Source: AP-15 sp963812675 (GTDB taxonomy: Bacteria > Pseudomonadota > Alphaproteobacteria > ATCC43930 > CGMCC-115725). From it: a stretch of 64,000 nt of DNA. Under the pieces are notes generated by a model. It was given only the letters and a program-made list of their open reading frames with translations, did no database searches and was not told the origin of the DNA. Both the position numbers and the translations under genes were made by a program. The stretch is taken from the NCBI GenBank assembly GCA_963812675.1, contig CAWEWR010000027.1:1-64000 (forward strand), written 5' to 3'. Below, piece by piece: positions 1 through 9,429 of the stretch; position 1 is the first letter of the stretch; every line of letters begins with the position of its first letter.

Positions 1-2
1 GC

Positions 3-356
3 GAAGACGTACTCGACGCCGAACAGCTCACCTTGTGCTGGACCGGCATCTTTTTCTTTGCGTCGGCCGCGGCGAGCGCCGCCTATCTGACCGTCAGCGA
101 AAGCTTTCCGATCGAGGCGCGGGCGCTCGCCATCGCGTTTTTCTATGCGGTGGGCACGACCTTCGGCGGCGTCGTTTCGCCATGGCTGTTCGGAACTCTG
201 GTCGGATCGGGCGAGCGCAGCGCCGTCTTCGACGGCTATCTCTTCGGCGCCGGGTTGATGATCGTGGCGGCGCTCACCGAAATCGCGATCGGCGTCAAAG
301 CCGAACGGCAGCCTCTGGAGAGCGTCGCCCGGCCGCTCTCGGCGGTCGGCGACTAG
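3..356 (+). CDS. MFS transporter, C-terminal fragment
   Basis: This is the last part of a major facilitator superfamily transporter, open from the left edge of the window and ending in TAG. About 117 residues remain and contain hydrophobic helices: one rich in Ala and Phe near the start, one through AIAFFYAVGTTFGGVVSPWLFG, and one around YLFGAGLMIVAALTEIAIG. This pattern matches the final helices of sugar/metabolite MFS permeases. The substrate cannot be read from the fragment. The next gene on the same strand starts 72 bases downstream, so the two could be co-transcribed, which would fit amide uptake and hydrolysis. That link is inference. Confidence 0.75.
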   Translation, partial: EDVLDAEQLTLCWTGIFFFASAAASAAYLTVSESFPIEARALAIAFFYAVGTTFGGVVSPWLFGTLVGSGERSAVFDGYLFGAGLMIVAALTEIAIGVKAERQPLESVARPLSAVGD

Positions 357-427
357 GAGGTCGGGATTGGCACGGTACTTGCCGCACCACTGTGGAATGC
401 ATGCCGAACAAGCGAGCGGGAGAGAGC

Positions 428-1859
428 ATGGCCAGCAAACGGGAGCCGCCGACAATTGCGTCCGATGGGTCGGCGTCGATGGAGAGCAATGGGAGACGCC
501 GATTTCTTCAAGGGGCATTGTTGGCCAGCGGCACCGCGGTCGCGGGTCCGCACCTGATCGGCGCCGCCCGGGCACAAGGCCAGCCCGGAGCGCAGGAGCG
601 TAAGAGCCATTACTTCATCCCGGCAACAGACAAGACCGTCCATTGGGGCTATTTCAGCAGATCCCTGAAGCCGCTGGTGGAGCTCAATTCCGGCGATTAC
701 GTCACGATCGAAGCGCTGACCCACCACCCGTATGACGACAACGAGCGCATGATCAAAGGGGACCCGGGCGCCGAGAGCGTATTTCTGTGGACCAAGGACA
801 AAAAGAACGTCGACCGCCGCGGCGCCGGTCCGATGGATGCCTCGATCCACGGACGCGGTGCCGGAGAGGGGTTCGGCGTCCATATTTGCACCGGCCCCGT
901 CGCAGTGCGCGGCGCCGAGCCTGGCGATATTCTAGAAGTCCGAAATCATCGATGTGAAACCGCGGGGCTGCTTCAACCCGGACTACAAGGGCAAAGCCTT
1001 TGGCAGCAACGCAGCAGCCTGGTGGGGCTTCCAATACCACGATCTGCTGACCGATCCGAAGCCGCGCGAGGTGATCACAATCTACGAGCTCGATGCGAGC
1101 GGCGAAAAGAATTGGGCGCAGGCCGTCTACAATTTCCGCTGGGTCACGCAGACAGATCCGTTCGGCGTCGCCCACAAGATCATCGATTATCCCGGCGTGC
1201 CGGTGGACCACAGCCTGGTCAAGGAAAACCACGGGATTCTAAAGAATGTGCGGGTCCCGATCCGCCCGCATTTCGGTGTCATCGCATTGGCGCCAAAAGA
1301 GGCGGAGATCGTCAACTCGATCCCGCCGGGCTATTTCGGCGGCAATATGGATAACTGGCGCCTCGGTAAAGGCGCCACCGTCTATTACCCGGTCGCGGTG
1401 CCGGGCGGGTTGTTCTCGATCGGCAATTCGCACGCTTCGCAAGGGGATTCGGAGCTGTGCGGCACGGCGATCGAATGCTCGCTGACCGGCACGTTCCAGC
1501 TCGTCCTGCACAAGCCACAAACGCTCGCGGGAACGGCCTTGGCCGATCTGCAATACCCGCTGCTCGAAACCCAAGAGGAGTGGGTCGTGCACGGCTTCAG
1601 CTTCCCGAACTATCTGGCACAGCTCGGCGACAAGGCGCAGAGCGAAATATATTCGAAATCGTCGATCGACCTCGCCATGCGCGACGCATTCCGCAAGATG
1701 CGTCACTTCCTGATGACAACAAAAGGCCTGTCCGAGGACGAGGCGATCTCACTGATGTCGGTGGCAGTCGATTTCGGGGTGACCCAGGTCGTGGATGGCA
1801 ATTGGGGAGTGCACGCCATTCTAAAGAAGGCGATCTTTGCCGGCACCGAGACCGTCTAG
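428..1859 (+). pseudogene. Tat-exported acetamidase/formamidase family protein, frameshifted
   Basis: FmdA/AmdA-family amidohydrolase, which would release ammonia from formamide or short amides. ATG at 428 follows GGGAGAGAGC. A twin-arginine signal (NGRRRFLQGA, then a hydrophobic stretch ending AARA) predicts export. The body has the family features, including the region around HASQGDSELCGTAIE. The frame changes near base 943: codons up to GDILEV are in one frame, while the continuation from KPRGCFNPDY to the stop is in the next. Removing one A from the run in CGAAATC restores an uninterrupted protein of about 476 residues. It is therefore a recent single-base insertion or an assembly error. 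The flanking halves look well conserved, which favours error or very recent loss. An alternative ATG lies at 401. Confidence 0.8.
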
Positions 1860-1863
1860 CCTC

Positions 1864-2913
1864 TCAGGTGAAGGCCGGCGCCACTTCGGCCATGAAACGG
1901 GCCATCTCGTCCTTGACTTGTGTGTGCGGCTTCAGCCCGACATTGAAATAGAGGATGACCTCGTCGAAACCGGCCGCCTCGACTTTTTTCAACGTGTCGG
2001 TGATCTGCGCCGGCGCGCCGAGCAACACCGAATTCTCGGTCAGATCTTCCGGGCGCACATTACGCAGCCGCTCGACCATTGCGATGAAATAGCGGTAGCT
2101 CGGCGGCGCGGTACTCGGGTCGCCGGGAAAGGCGGCGATCACGCATTCCTTGTAGTAGCGGATCTGCCGCGCCCGCGCCGCCTCTTCCTCGCCCTTCGTG
2201 TCGGCAAAATGAATGAAATAGCTGCACATCAGCCGGCCCGGCGCCCGTTCGTGCCGAGCGCAGGTCTGGTGATAGAGCTCGGCCACTTGCCGCAGCCCGC
2301 CATAGGTCATCGCCGCCGCGAAAGGCGCGACGATCAGGCCGCAGCCGAGCCTGCCGGCAAGTTCGATCGAAGGCTGCGAGAAGGAGGCGACATAGGCCGG
2401 CAGCGGGCGCTGCACCGGTTTGGGGGTGATCGCGACATCCTCGAACCGGTAATGCCTGCCGTGATGCGAGATCGGCCGGTCGGCCGACCATAGACGGCGG
2501 ACGACCTCCATCCCTTCTTCGAAGATCTCCTGATTGTGCTCGAACGAGACGTTCAGCGGCAGATACTCGCGCCGGTCATAGCCGCGCCCGGCAGCGAAAT
2601 CAACTCGGCCGCCCGAGAGCAGGTCTAATGTCGCCCATTGCTCAGCGACCCGGATCGGGTGATGCAGCGGCAATACGGTGACGGCGGGGGCGAGGCGGAT
2701 GCGTTTCGTGCGCGCCGCGACATTGGCCAGCACCAAATCGGGGCAGGAGAGCACGCCTAGCGTGCTGAAGTGATGCTCGCCAATCCACGCGGAGTGAAGG
2801 CCGACCTCCTCGGCGTAGACCGCTTCGTCGAGGATGTCCGCGACGAACTGGTTGGCCTCGCGCCGGTTCTCATCGTAGTGGTTGTCGCTCAGCGTGAAAT
2901 AGCCGAATTCCAT
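1864..2913 (-). CDS. LLM class flavin-dependent oxidoreductase
   Basis: A 349-residue luciferase-like monooxygenase (bacterial luciferase/F420 superfamily, TIM barrel). Such enzymes use reduced flavin or F420 to oxidise small organic substrates. N-terminal features typical of the family are MEFGYFTLSDNHYDENR, an EVGLHSAWIGEHHF strand-helix, LAPAVTVLPLHHPIRVAEQWATLD, and the SGGRVDFAAGRGYDRREY loop. ATG at 2913 is preceded by GGGGAGGAG. Its stop lies 4 bases from the formamidase stop, so the genes converge. A perfect CRP-type site is about 155 bases upstream of the start. The substrate is unknown. Two further LLM proteins lie at 37-41 kb but they are not close copies. Confidence 0.88.
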   Translation of the reverse strand: MEFGYFTLSDNHYDENRREANQFVADILDEAVYAEEVGLHSAWIGEHHFSTLGVLSCPDLVLANVAARTKRIRLAPAVTVLPLHHPIRVAEQWATLDLLSGGRVDFAAGRGYDRREYLPLNVSFEHNQEIFEEGMEVVRRLWSADRPISHHGRHYRFEDVAITPKPVQRPLPAYVASFSQPSIELAGRLGCGLIVAPFAAAMTYGGLRQVAELYHQTCARHERAPGRLMCSYFIHFADTKGEEEAARARQIRYYKECVIAAFPGDPSTAPPSYRYFIAMVERLRNVRPEDLTENSVLLGAPAQITDTLKKVEAAGFDEVILYFNVGLKPHTQVKDEMARFMAEVAPAFT

Positions 2914-3301
2914 CTGCTCCTCCCCGATCGATCCCTATACGCGTCTCGCTTTCGATTTACCCGTCCGGGAGGCGCGCACAGCAGAGTAGCTCCCTGCTAG
3001 GCACCGAACCAGAGGCAGCGCAGCCGTCACCGGGAGGTTGAGGGAGCGGCCAAACTGTTTCACGGTGTGTGAGCCATCTCACATTGCCGTGGCCTAGCCG
3101 GTGATAGAAGACGAAGCATCGCGGGTCGGAAAGTTTCGGGCGCTTGTTAATGATTAAGATCCGACCTAAGGTTGCGAGACAAACTTGGCCAAGGTCGCTG
3201 CACAGGGAGGCGGCCGCCCCGGGCGGCCCCGTCCCGCGGAACGCGGGGTGCGCAGATTGGTTCGTTGGTGGCCGGCACAGCGCCGCACGCAGGCGCGCTC
3301 C
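2914..3301. other. divergent intergenic region with a CRP-type site
   Basis: This gap of nearly 400 bases separates the divergent LLM oxidoreductase and FecR genes. It contains the CRP-type palindrome at 3068-3083. The open frames across it are antisense shadows of the FecR gene. No convincing sigma70 -35/-10 pair was identified. In-frame TTG (3185) and GTG (3248) codons lie upstream of the chosen FecR start and would extend that protein into this region. Confidence 0.5.
3068..3083. promoter_or_regulatory. perfect CRP-type operator
   Basis: TGTGAGCCATCTCACA matches the cAMP-CRP consensus TGTGA-N6-TCACA at all ten specified positions. It lies between divergent genes: its centre is about 160 bases upstream of the LLM oxidoreductase start (2913) and about 226 bases upstream of the FecR/TPR gene ATG (3302). 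A CRP-family regulator with suitable recognition residues is encoded at 18390-19085. Which flanking gene is controlled cannot be decided from sequence. Confidence 0.7.
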
Positions 3302-6300
3302 ATGCAGACGGCAGCATTTGGGCTGCTGCTGGGGCTTTGCATTGAGCCGCCTGATGCGGCGGCGCAGATCCGATGTGAGGTCGCGGCCGGCAGCATCGTC
3401 TCCGCAGAAGGCGAGATCTCGCTCCTCGGGGCGGCGGGATCGATCCAGTTGGTGGCGGCCGGGGCAGATACGCGCCTTTGCCCGGGGGAGACTGTTCTCG
3501 TCGGTCCGCGGAGCAGAGCTGCCCTCCGCCTCGAAGACACCGGTCAGGTGATCCGCCTCGATCAGGGCACGACATTGCGGGTTCTGCAGCCGCGGCAGCC
3601 GGGCCGGCCCCTGCTCGACCTGACCCGCGGGATTATCGAGCTGTTCAGCCCGGGCAACCGGCCCCTCGATATCGAGACGCCCTACGTAACCGCCGGCGTC
3701 TATGGGACCGAGTTTTTTGTCCTCGTCGATCCCGCGCGCAGGCTCGCCGAAGTCGGCGTCATCGACGGCCGAGTGAGGGTCGAGAATGCCCAGGGACGCC
3801 TCTCGCTCTCGGCTGGTGAAACGGCAATCGCCCGGCCCGGCCAACCGCCGCGCCGCATCGAGATACGCCCGCGCGACCAGGTCCGCTGGGCGATCTATTA
3901 TCCGCCGGCAATGTGGGAGCTTCCGGCGGGCGGCGCCCCGATCGACCCCCGCGTCTACGCGGCGTGGCAGGCTTGGCGCGCGAGCGATATTCCTGCGGCG
4001 GTTCGGCAAGTAAACGCCATTTCGTCGACCGAGGGCTTCAACGCGGTCTCTCTCGATTATCTCGCCGCCATCTTGATCTCCTTGGGCCGGGTCGAGGAGG
4101 CGAGCGCGTTGCTCGATCGCAGCGTGCGGCTTGATCCGGCATCGGCCCGCGCCCCGGCCCTGCGAGCCATAATCAACGTCGCGAGAAACCAGGCGCAACA
4201 GGCGGCGCAGGCGGCCGAGGCTGCGGTCGCGCTGGCTCCCACGAACCCAGCGGCGCGTATCGCCCAGTCCTACGCGCTGCAGGCGGGATTGCGGCTCGAG
4301 GAGGCGCGGGCCGCGCTGCTCGCTGCTGCGCCCCCGGACGACCCGTTGGTGTTGGCGAGGCTCGCCGAGGTCGAATTCTATCTCGGAAACATCGCGGCGG
4401 CGCGCGCTGCGGCCGAGCGGGCGATTGCAGCAGCGCCGTCACTGAGCCGGCCACGCTCGATCCTCGGCTTCGCCGATCTCGCGCAATATTTCTTTGCAGC
4501 GGCCGAACAGGCATTTCGCGGCGCCGCGGCGCTCGACCAGGGGGATCCGCTCCCGCGCATCGGGCTCGGCCTCACCGCCATACGGCTTGGTGAGCTGGCT
4601 GCCGGAACGAGGGACATCGAGATTGCGGTGGCCCTCGATCCTGCGAGCTCGGTGTTGCGCAGTTACCTGGGCAAAGCCTATGCCGCCGGATGGGACTACG
4701 ACGCCGCCCTGCGTCAATGGCGGCTTGCCGAGCAGAGCGACGCGAACGACCCCACGCCTTGGCTGTACCAGGCGCTCGCCGAGCGCTCGCTCAATCGGCC
4801 AGGCGAGGCTCTAGCCGATCTGCAGCGGTCGATCGAATTGAATGACAACCGCGCCGTCTACCGCTCGCGTCTTCTGCTCGATCAGGATTTGGCAACTCGA
4901 AGCGCCGATCTCGCCGGCATCTATCGCGATCTGGGCTTTGATCAAGCCGCTGTGGACCAAGGGTACAAGTCGGTCAACACCGACCCTTCCGATCCTTCGG
5001 CGCATCGGTTTCTCTCGGAAACCTTTCTCGGGCTGCCGCGTCACGAGACGGCCAGCGACAGCGAACTGCTGCAATCGCTGCTGCTGCAGCCGCTCGACAT
5101 CAATCCGCCGCGTCCACGCCTCTCGCGCGAAGGGCTCGGGATCACCCCGCTGTTCGAGCCCAACCGGGTTGGCTACAACGAGTTTTCGCCGCTCTTTGCC
5201 AGTGACGGGCTAGGGCTATTGGCCGATGGCTTCGCCGGGAACTTTGGCGCGGCAGGCGGAACCCTTTTGGCCAATGGGCTCTACCATAATCTCTCGATGA
5301 GCCTCGGCCAATTTTATTCGCGCACGGACGGTATTCACGCGAATGACGATCTGCGCCGGCGGGTGTCCGACTTTATATTTCAACCCGCTCTCTCCGACCA
5401 GGCGAGCCTGCTCGCCGAATACCGCTATTCCGATTTCAACGCGGGTGATTTTCAGAACCGCTTCAATCTAGCCAATTTCGATCCGATCGAACGCCAAACG
5501 GAAAATACCCGACAATATCGCCTCGGCGGGCAATTCGATGCGATGCCCGGGGTAACCTTCGTCGGTGTCTGAACTCGGGGCAACGCGGACGCATTGTCGA
5601 GTTTCGGGCCTCCCGACGTGCAGCAGGATCACCTTAATGCAGACACCGGAGAGGGCGCGGTATACCTGACGGGCAATGGAATTAAGATCATCGGCGGCGG
5701 CGGTGTACTTTACGGGCTCGATCAGTTTCGCGAGCCCCTATCCAGCAGCCCCTCCACGATTACGCCTGATCAGGTAGACGACTATATTACCTGGCTTTAC
5801 AGTAATTTGTCTGTTACCCCAACGCTGCAGTTCACATTAGGCGTGGATTACGTGGGACTGCGCAGGGTCTTCAATCACACTGATGTACTCAATCGAGCTG
5901 AATTCGATCCAAAGCTGGGCGTCAGTTGGGATGTTCTACCTAACACCACCGTCCGAGCGGCCTGGTTCACCACTTTGAAGCGACCGCTCATCGGTGATGT
6001 AGCGCTGCGGAGCGGCCAAACAATAGAGCCCACTCAGGTTGCGGGCTTCAACCAGCTGTTTGATGACTTTACCGGCACACGGGCCCGACGCTGGGGAATT
6101 GGGATCGATCAGCGTTTTCCGAACCCGTTCTTTAAATCTGACACGCTCTTGCTCGGCGCAGAGTGGTCCCAGCGCCAGCTTGCGGTCCCGATCACCCTTC
6201 TATCAGGCGGAGTTCCAACTCTCGTCGAACCGGGCTGGAAGGAGCGCTATGGACGCGGATATCTGAACTGGTTGCTGAGCGAGCGGCTCGCGTTCAATGT

Positions 6301-6679
6301 CGGGATCAATTACGAGGCACTGCATCGGACGGAACTCGCGGCAAACGTCGATGGCTTCGTAAAAATCCAGCTCCTAACAGCGCCAATTGAACTGCGGTAT
6401 TACGACCCGAATGGCCTATTAAGCTTGGTGAGGACGACCCTCGTGCGGGAGCAAGGCCAATTTTTCGACGTAACCAGCGGCGAGGTGGGCCCGGGTAAAG
6501 GCACCTTTGCAACTTTGGATATGGGCATCGGCTGGCGTGACCCCGGCCGGCCCCTCATCGCTACTCTTGAGGCGCAGAACGTGTTGGACTCGCATTTCCA
6601 TTATCAGGACACCGACCCCCTCAACCCTCAAATCTTCCCACGCCGCACGTTTCTCGCTCGAATCACATTTAGGCTTTGA
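3302..6679 (+). pseudogene. FecR-domain, TPR and beta-barrel outer-membrane protein, interrupted by an in-frame TGA
   Basis: A large envelope protein of about 1,125 codons. A hydrophobic signal-like segment (QTAAFGLLLGLCIEPP, then AAAQ) is followed by a FecR-like domain (about residues 25-180, with PRSRAALRLEDTGQVIRLDQ and GIIELFSPGNRPLDIETPYV). Next come repeated TPR helices (about 200-600) and a C-terminal Gly/aromatic-rich beta-barrel ending in ARITFRL. TGA at 5570-5572 interrupts the frame. The same frame then resumes as TRGNADALSSFGPPDVQQ and runs 368 codons to 6679, so this is a nonsense change (for example from TGG), not a frameshift. Barrel DNA after about 5.6 kb is visibly less GC-rich than the TPR part. 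The start is uncertain: GTG at 3248 adds a basic n-region better suited to a signal peptide. It heads a same-strand block with a secreted protein and the CHASE2 cyclase. Confidence 0.72.
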
Positions 6680-6782
6680 AGCACGTTCAATCAGATCCTG
6701 GCATCGTGCCGGAACAATCGCAGCAGGTCTAGGAACAATGGTCAATCATCGGCGGCTTACAAAATCCGAGGAGATCTGGAAA

Positions 6783-7103
6783 ATGGAAAATTACCTGAAA
6801 GGCACCAGGCTTACGCACGCGCCAGTCACGAAAACGACAGTTCTAGCGCTGGCCTTCCTTGCTGCCCTGTCTACGACATCCGCTGCACAAATGGGTGGGC
6901 CATCTCCAGCCGAGAAGGGTGCGCCATCGCCAACTCCGCAGATCCCTGAGTCGATCCGGCTAAGAATCGATGGAACTTCGTACGTTTATTCTCTATCGGA
7001 GACTGATAAGGCGAACCTAGCGGCACACCCCCCAAGCAAACACCATAAGGTTAAGAAAGTATTCATGTGCCGCGTTGAGTTTGGTGGCCTCACGTGTAGC
7101 TAA
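6783..7103 (+). CDS. small secreted protein of unknown function
   Basis: A 106-residue protein. ATG at 6783 follows CGAGGAG at about 9 bases. An N-terminal basic region, a hydrophobic core (TTVLALAFLAALSTTSAAQ) and an AXA-like site predict Sec export. The mature part has a Pro/Gly-rich linker (GGPSPAEKGAPSPTPQIP), then a short domain containing ESIRLRIDGTSYVYSLSETD and a Lys/His-rich segment. It ends in MCRVEFGGLTCS, where two cysteines could form a disulfide in the periplasm. I do not recognise the family. It sits between the FecR/barrel gene and the CHASE2 cyclase on the same strand, so it may be a small partner of that envelope system. That is inference. Confidence 0.65.
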   Translation: MENYLKGTRLTHAPVTKTTVLALAFLAALSTTSAAQMGGPSPAEKGAPSPTPQIPESIRLRIDGTSYVYSLSETDKANLAAHPPSKHHKVKKVFMCRVEFGGLTCS

Positions 7104-7209
7104 GAGCATCAAAATGAGCTGAAGGACAGCATCGACGCGTGCCAACATCAGCCAGCGGCCCCTTGAGGTCAGATCAGCGACGGCACTAGGCCGGATCCGT
7201 ATCGCCGGG

Positions 7210-9387
7210 TTGGTCGCGCTCGCCGCCGGGCTCGCTGGGCTATTGCTGAGCGCCGATATGCTCGGCGTCGGCATTGAGGATCGGCTGGGAGAGTTCGTGC
7301 TGTTCCGTCTGCGGGGCGCGTTGCCGTCGCCGCCCGAGGTCGTCGTCATCGCCCAGGACCGTGCCTCTGCGCAAGCGCTGGGCCTGCCGTCCGGAAGCCG
7401 GCCATGGCCGCGCGCTCTGCATGCGCGGGTGATCGAAACGCTTACGGCGCATGGCGCTGCGGTGATCGCCTTCGATTTCATGTTCAGCACGTCGGATCCG
7501 GAGACCGACGATGGTCTCGCCGCCGCTCTGGGCCAAAGCGGGTGCGTCGTGCTGTTGCAAGGGCTGGAGCGCCGGATCGTCGGAGCCGGCTCGTCGATCG
7601 AGATCGATGAGCCGAGTTTTCCGATCTCGAAGCTGGCCGAGGCCGCCGCCGCGATCGCGCCCTTTCCGCTTCCCAAGGTTCCAGCCCGGGTCGATCGCTT
7701 CTGGACCTTTCATGGCATAGTGGGAGCGCCGACCGTTCCGAGTGTCGTGTTGCAGATCGCGGCGCGCGACATCGCATCCCACTGGGTCGCGCTTTTGGCC
7801 GCCGACCCCGAGCTGCCACGCTTCGATAAGGAAGACTGGACGGGTAAAACCGTGACCGCCGCGATGCAAAAGCTGCATGCGGCGCTGCGGGCCAGGCCGG
7901 ACGCAGCGGCGCTGTTGCGTGTCAGGCTGCAATCAGCGGACTGGAATGACGCGGAAAAGCGCCGGCTTTTGGCGCTCATCGACCTCTATGCCGGGGAGGA
8001 CACCCGTTATCTGAACCTTCGCGGTCCGGCTGGGAGGATCCGGACTATCAGCTACGCGGCGCTGCTCTCCGATGGTTCCGAGACCGCCGAGACTGCGATT
8101 GGAGACCTCTCCGGCAAGGTCGTCTTCGTCGGAGTTTCGGAGCTTCACAGCGCTACCCAAACGGACTCTTACGACACCGTCTATTCCGGTCTGAATGGGA
8201 TCAATGTCACCGGTGCCGAGATCGGTGCGACAGCGTTTTCCGACCTGGCCGAAGGTTTGTCACCACAACGTCCAGTCGAAGCCACAGTGGTCGAGATTTT
8301 GTTGGTGGCGTTAGCGCTCGCCGCTGCAGCCAACTTTGGCGGCATGCTCGTGCTCCTCTCGGCCGCCGGATTGCTGGCCGCGGCGGTCCTTGTCGTCGGA
8401 TGGTACGCCTTTCTGACACAGTGCTGGCTACTGCCCGTCGCCAGTCCTATCCTTTTCCAAATTCCTGTCGGGGTATTGACGGCGACGTGGTGTCTGCGCG
8501 CCGAGGAGCGGCGTCGGCGGCAACTTATGGCCGGCGCTGCCCGACAATATTTGCCGGAGAACGTCGTCCGAAGCCTGGCGTCGGGGCCGCTGCGCGGATC
8601 GTCTAATTTGGCCGGCGAAGTCCGTTACTCGGTGTGCCTGGCTTCCGACATCGAAGGGTTTACGACGCTTTCGGAACGATTGCCGCCCGAGGCCGTCCAA
8701 AATCTGCTGAACCAATATTTTGACGGCATGTTCGAGGTTATGCAGCGGCACGGCGGTGCCATCTCCGACATCGTTGGTGACGGGGTGATGTGCATCTGGA
8801 CCGCCCCCGCTTTTGCCGGATCGGCCCGCGCCGGTGCGGTCAACGCGGCAGTCGACCTCCTGGACGTGGTCGAGCAATTCAATCTTGTCCACCCCGAGGA
8901 TATGCTGCCAACCAGGATTGGCATCCATGCAGGCTCGGCGCTTCTGGGTATCGTCGGTGGGGCCGGTCGCTATGCCTCCACGGTAGTGGGAGACGTCGCA
9001 AATACGGCATCGCGCATCGAGGGGCTCAACAAGCAGTTGGGCACCCGGCTGTTGGCCTCGGAGGAGGCGCTGGATCAAGTGACGGGTTTCATCCTGCGCC
9101 CGCTTGGGGAATTCCTGCTCGCCGGCAAGTCCGAGCCAATCCGGGTGTCCGAGGTGCTCGGCAAGATCGGAGATCCGCGCACAGCTGCGCTGGCCAGTGC
9201 CTTTGCCGAGGCGTTCGAGGCATTTCAATCTCATGCCTGGGATAAGTCCGTCATGGTGTTGGAAACGCTCCTGCGTTCCTACCCCCATGACGGACCATCG
9301 CGCTATTTTCTGTCACGGGCGCTCCGGTTTCGCGCTGCACCGAAGGAAGCTCCTGCTGGGCTGATCCCGCGTGTAGGCAAGGCGTAA
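7210..9387 (+). CDS. CHASE2-domain class III adenylate cyclase
   Basis: A 725-residue membrane sensor cyclase. An N-terminal hydrophobic anchor (ALAAGLAGLLLSADML) is followed by an extracytoplasmic CHASE2 domain (about 20-340, including RGALPSPPEVVVIAQD and WPRALHARVIETLTAHGAAV). Two or three transmembrane helices follow (about 355-430), then a class III nucleotide cyclase domain (about 470-650). The two metal-binding aspartates are visible in LASDIEGFTTL (near residue 480) and VGDGVMCIW (near 523). The region VVGDVANTASRIEGLN supplies the Asn/Arg transition-state residues. The product is probably cAMP. No ATG or GTG is in frame after the upstream stop. TTG at 7210 is the best start, with no strong ribosome site. 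It follows FecR and the small secreted protein, a neighbourhood often seen for CHASE2 proteins. Confidence 0.88.
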   Translation: MVALAAGLAGLLLSADMLGVGIEDRLGEFVLFRLRGALPSPPEVVVIAQDRASAQALGLPSGSRPWPRALHARVIETLTAHGAAVIAFDFMFSTSDPETDDGLAAALGQSGCVVLLQGLERRIVGAGSSIEIDEPSFPISKLAEAAAAIAPFPLPKVPARVDRFWTFHGIVGAPTVPSVVLQIAARDIASHWVALLAADPELPRFDKEDWTGKTVTAAMQKLHAALRARPDAAALLRVRLQSADWNDAEKRRLLALIDLYAGEDTRYLNLRGPAGRIRTISYAALLSDGSETAETAIGDLSGKVVFVGVSELHSATQTDSYDTVYSGLNGINVTGAEIGATAFSDLAEGLSPQRPVEATVVEILLVALALAAAANFGGMLVLLSAAGLLAAAVLVVGWYAFLTQCWLLPVASPILFQIPVGVLTATWCLRAEERRRRQLMAGAARQYLPENVVRSLASGPLRGSSNLAGEVRYSVCLASDIEGFTTLSERLPPEAVQNLLNQYFDGMFEVMQRHGGAISDIVGDGVMCIWTAPAFAGSARAGAVNAAVDLLDVVEQFNLVHPEDMLPTRIGIHAGSALLGIVGGAGRYASTVVGDVANTASRIEGLNKQLGTRLLASEEALDQVTGFILRPLGEFLLAGKSEPIRVSEVLGKIGDPRTAALASAFAEAFEAFQSHAWDKSVMVLETLLRSYPHDGPSRYFLSRALRFRAAPKEAPAGLIPRVGKA

Positions 9388-9429
9388 GGTACTTGGCCTC
9401 TCGCGCACTGGTGATCTTTCGGCGCCCTC

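Noticed and set aside
5570..5572. TGA considered as a selenocysteine codon
   Set aside because: No SECIS-like hairpin follows, and a beta-barrel strand is an unlikely site for selenocysteine. Mutation of a Trp codon is simpler.
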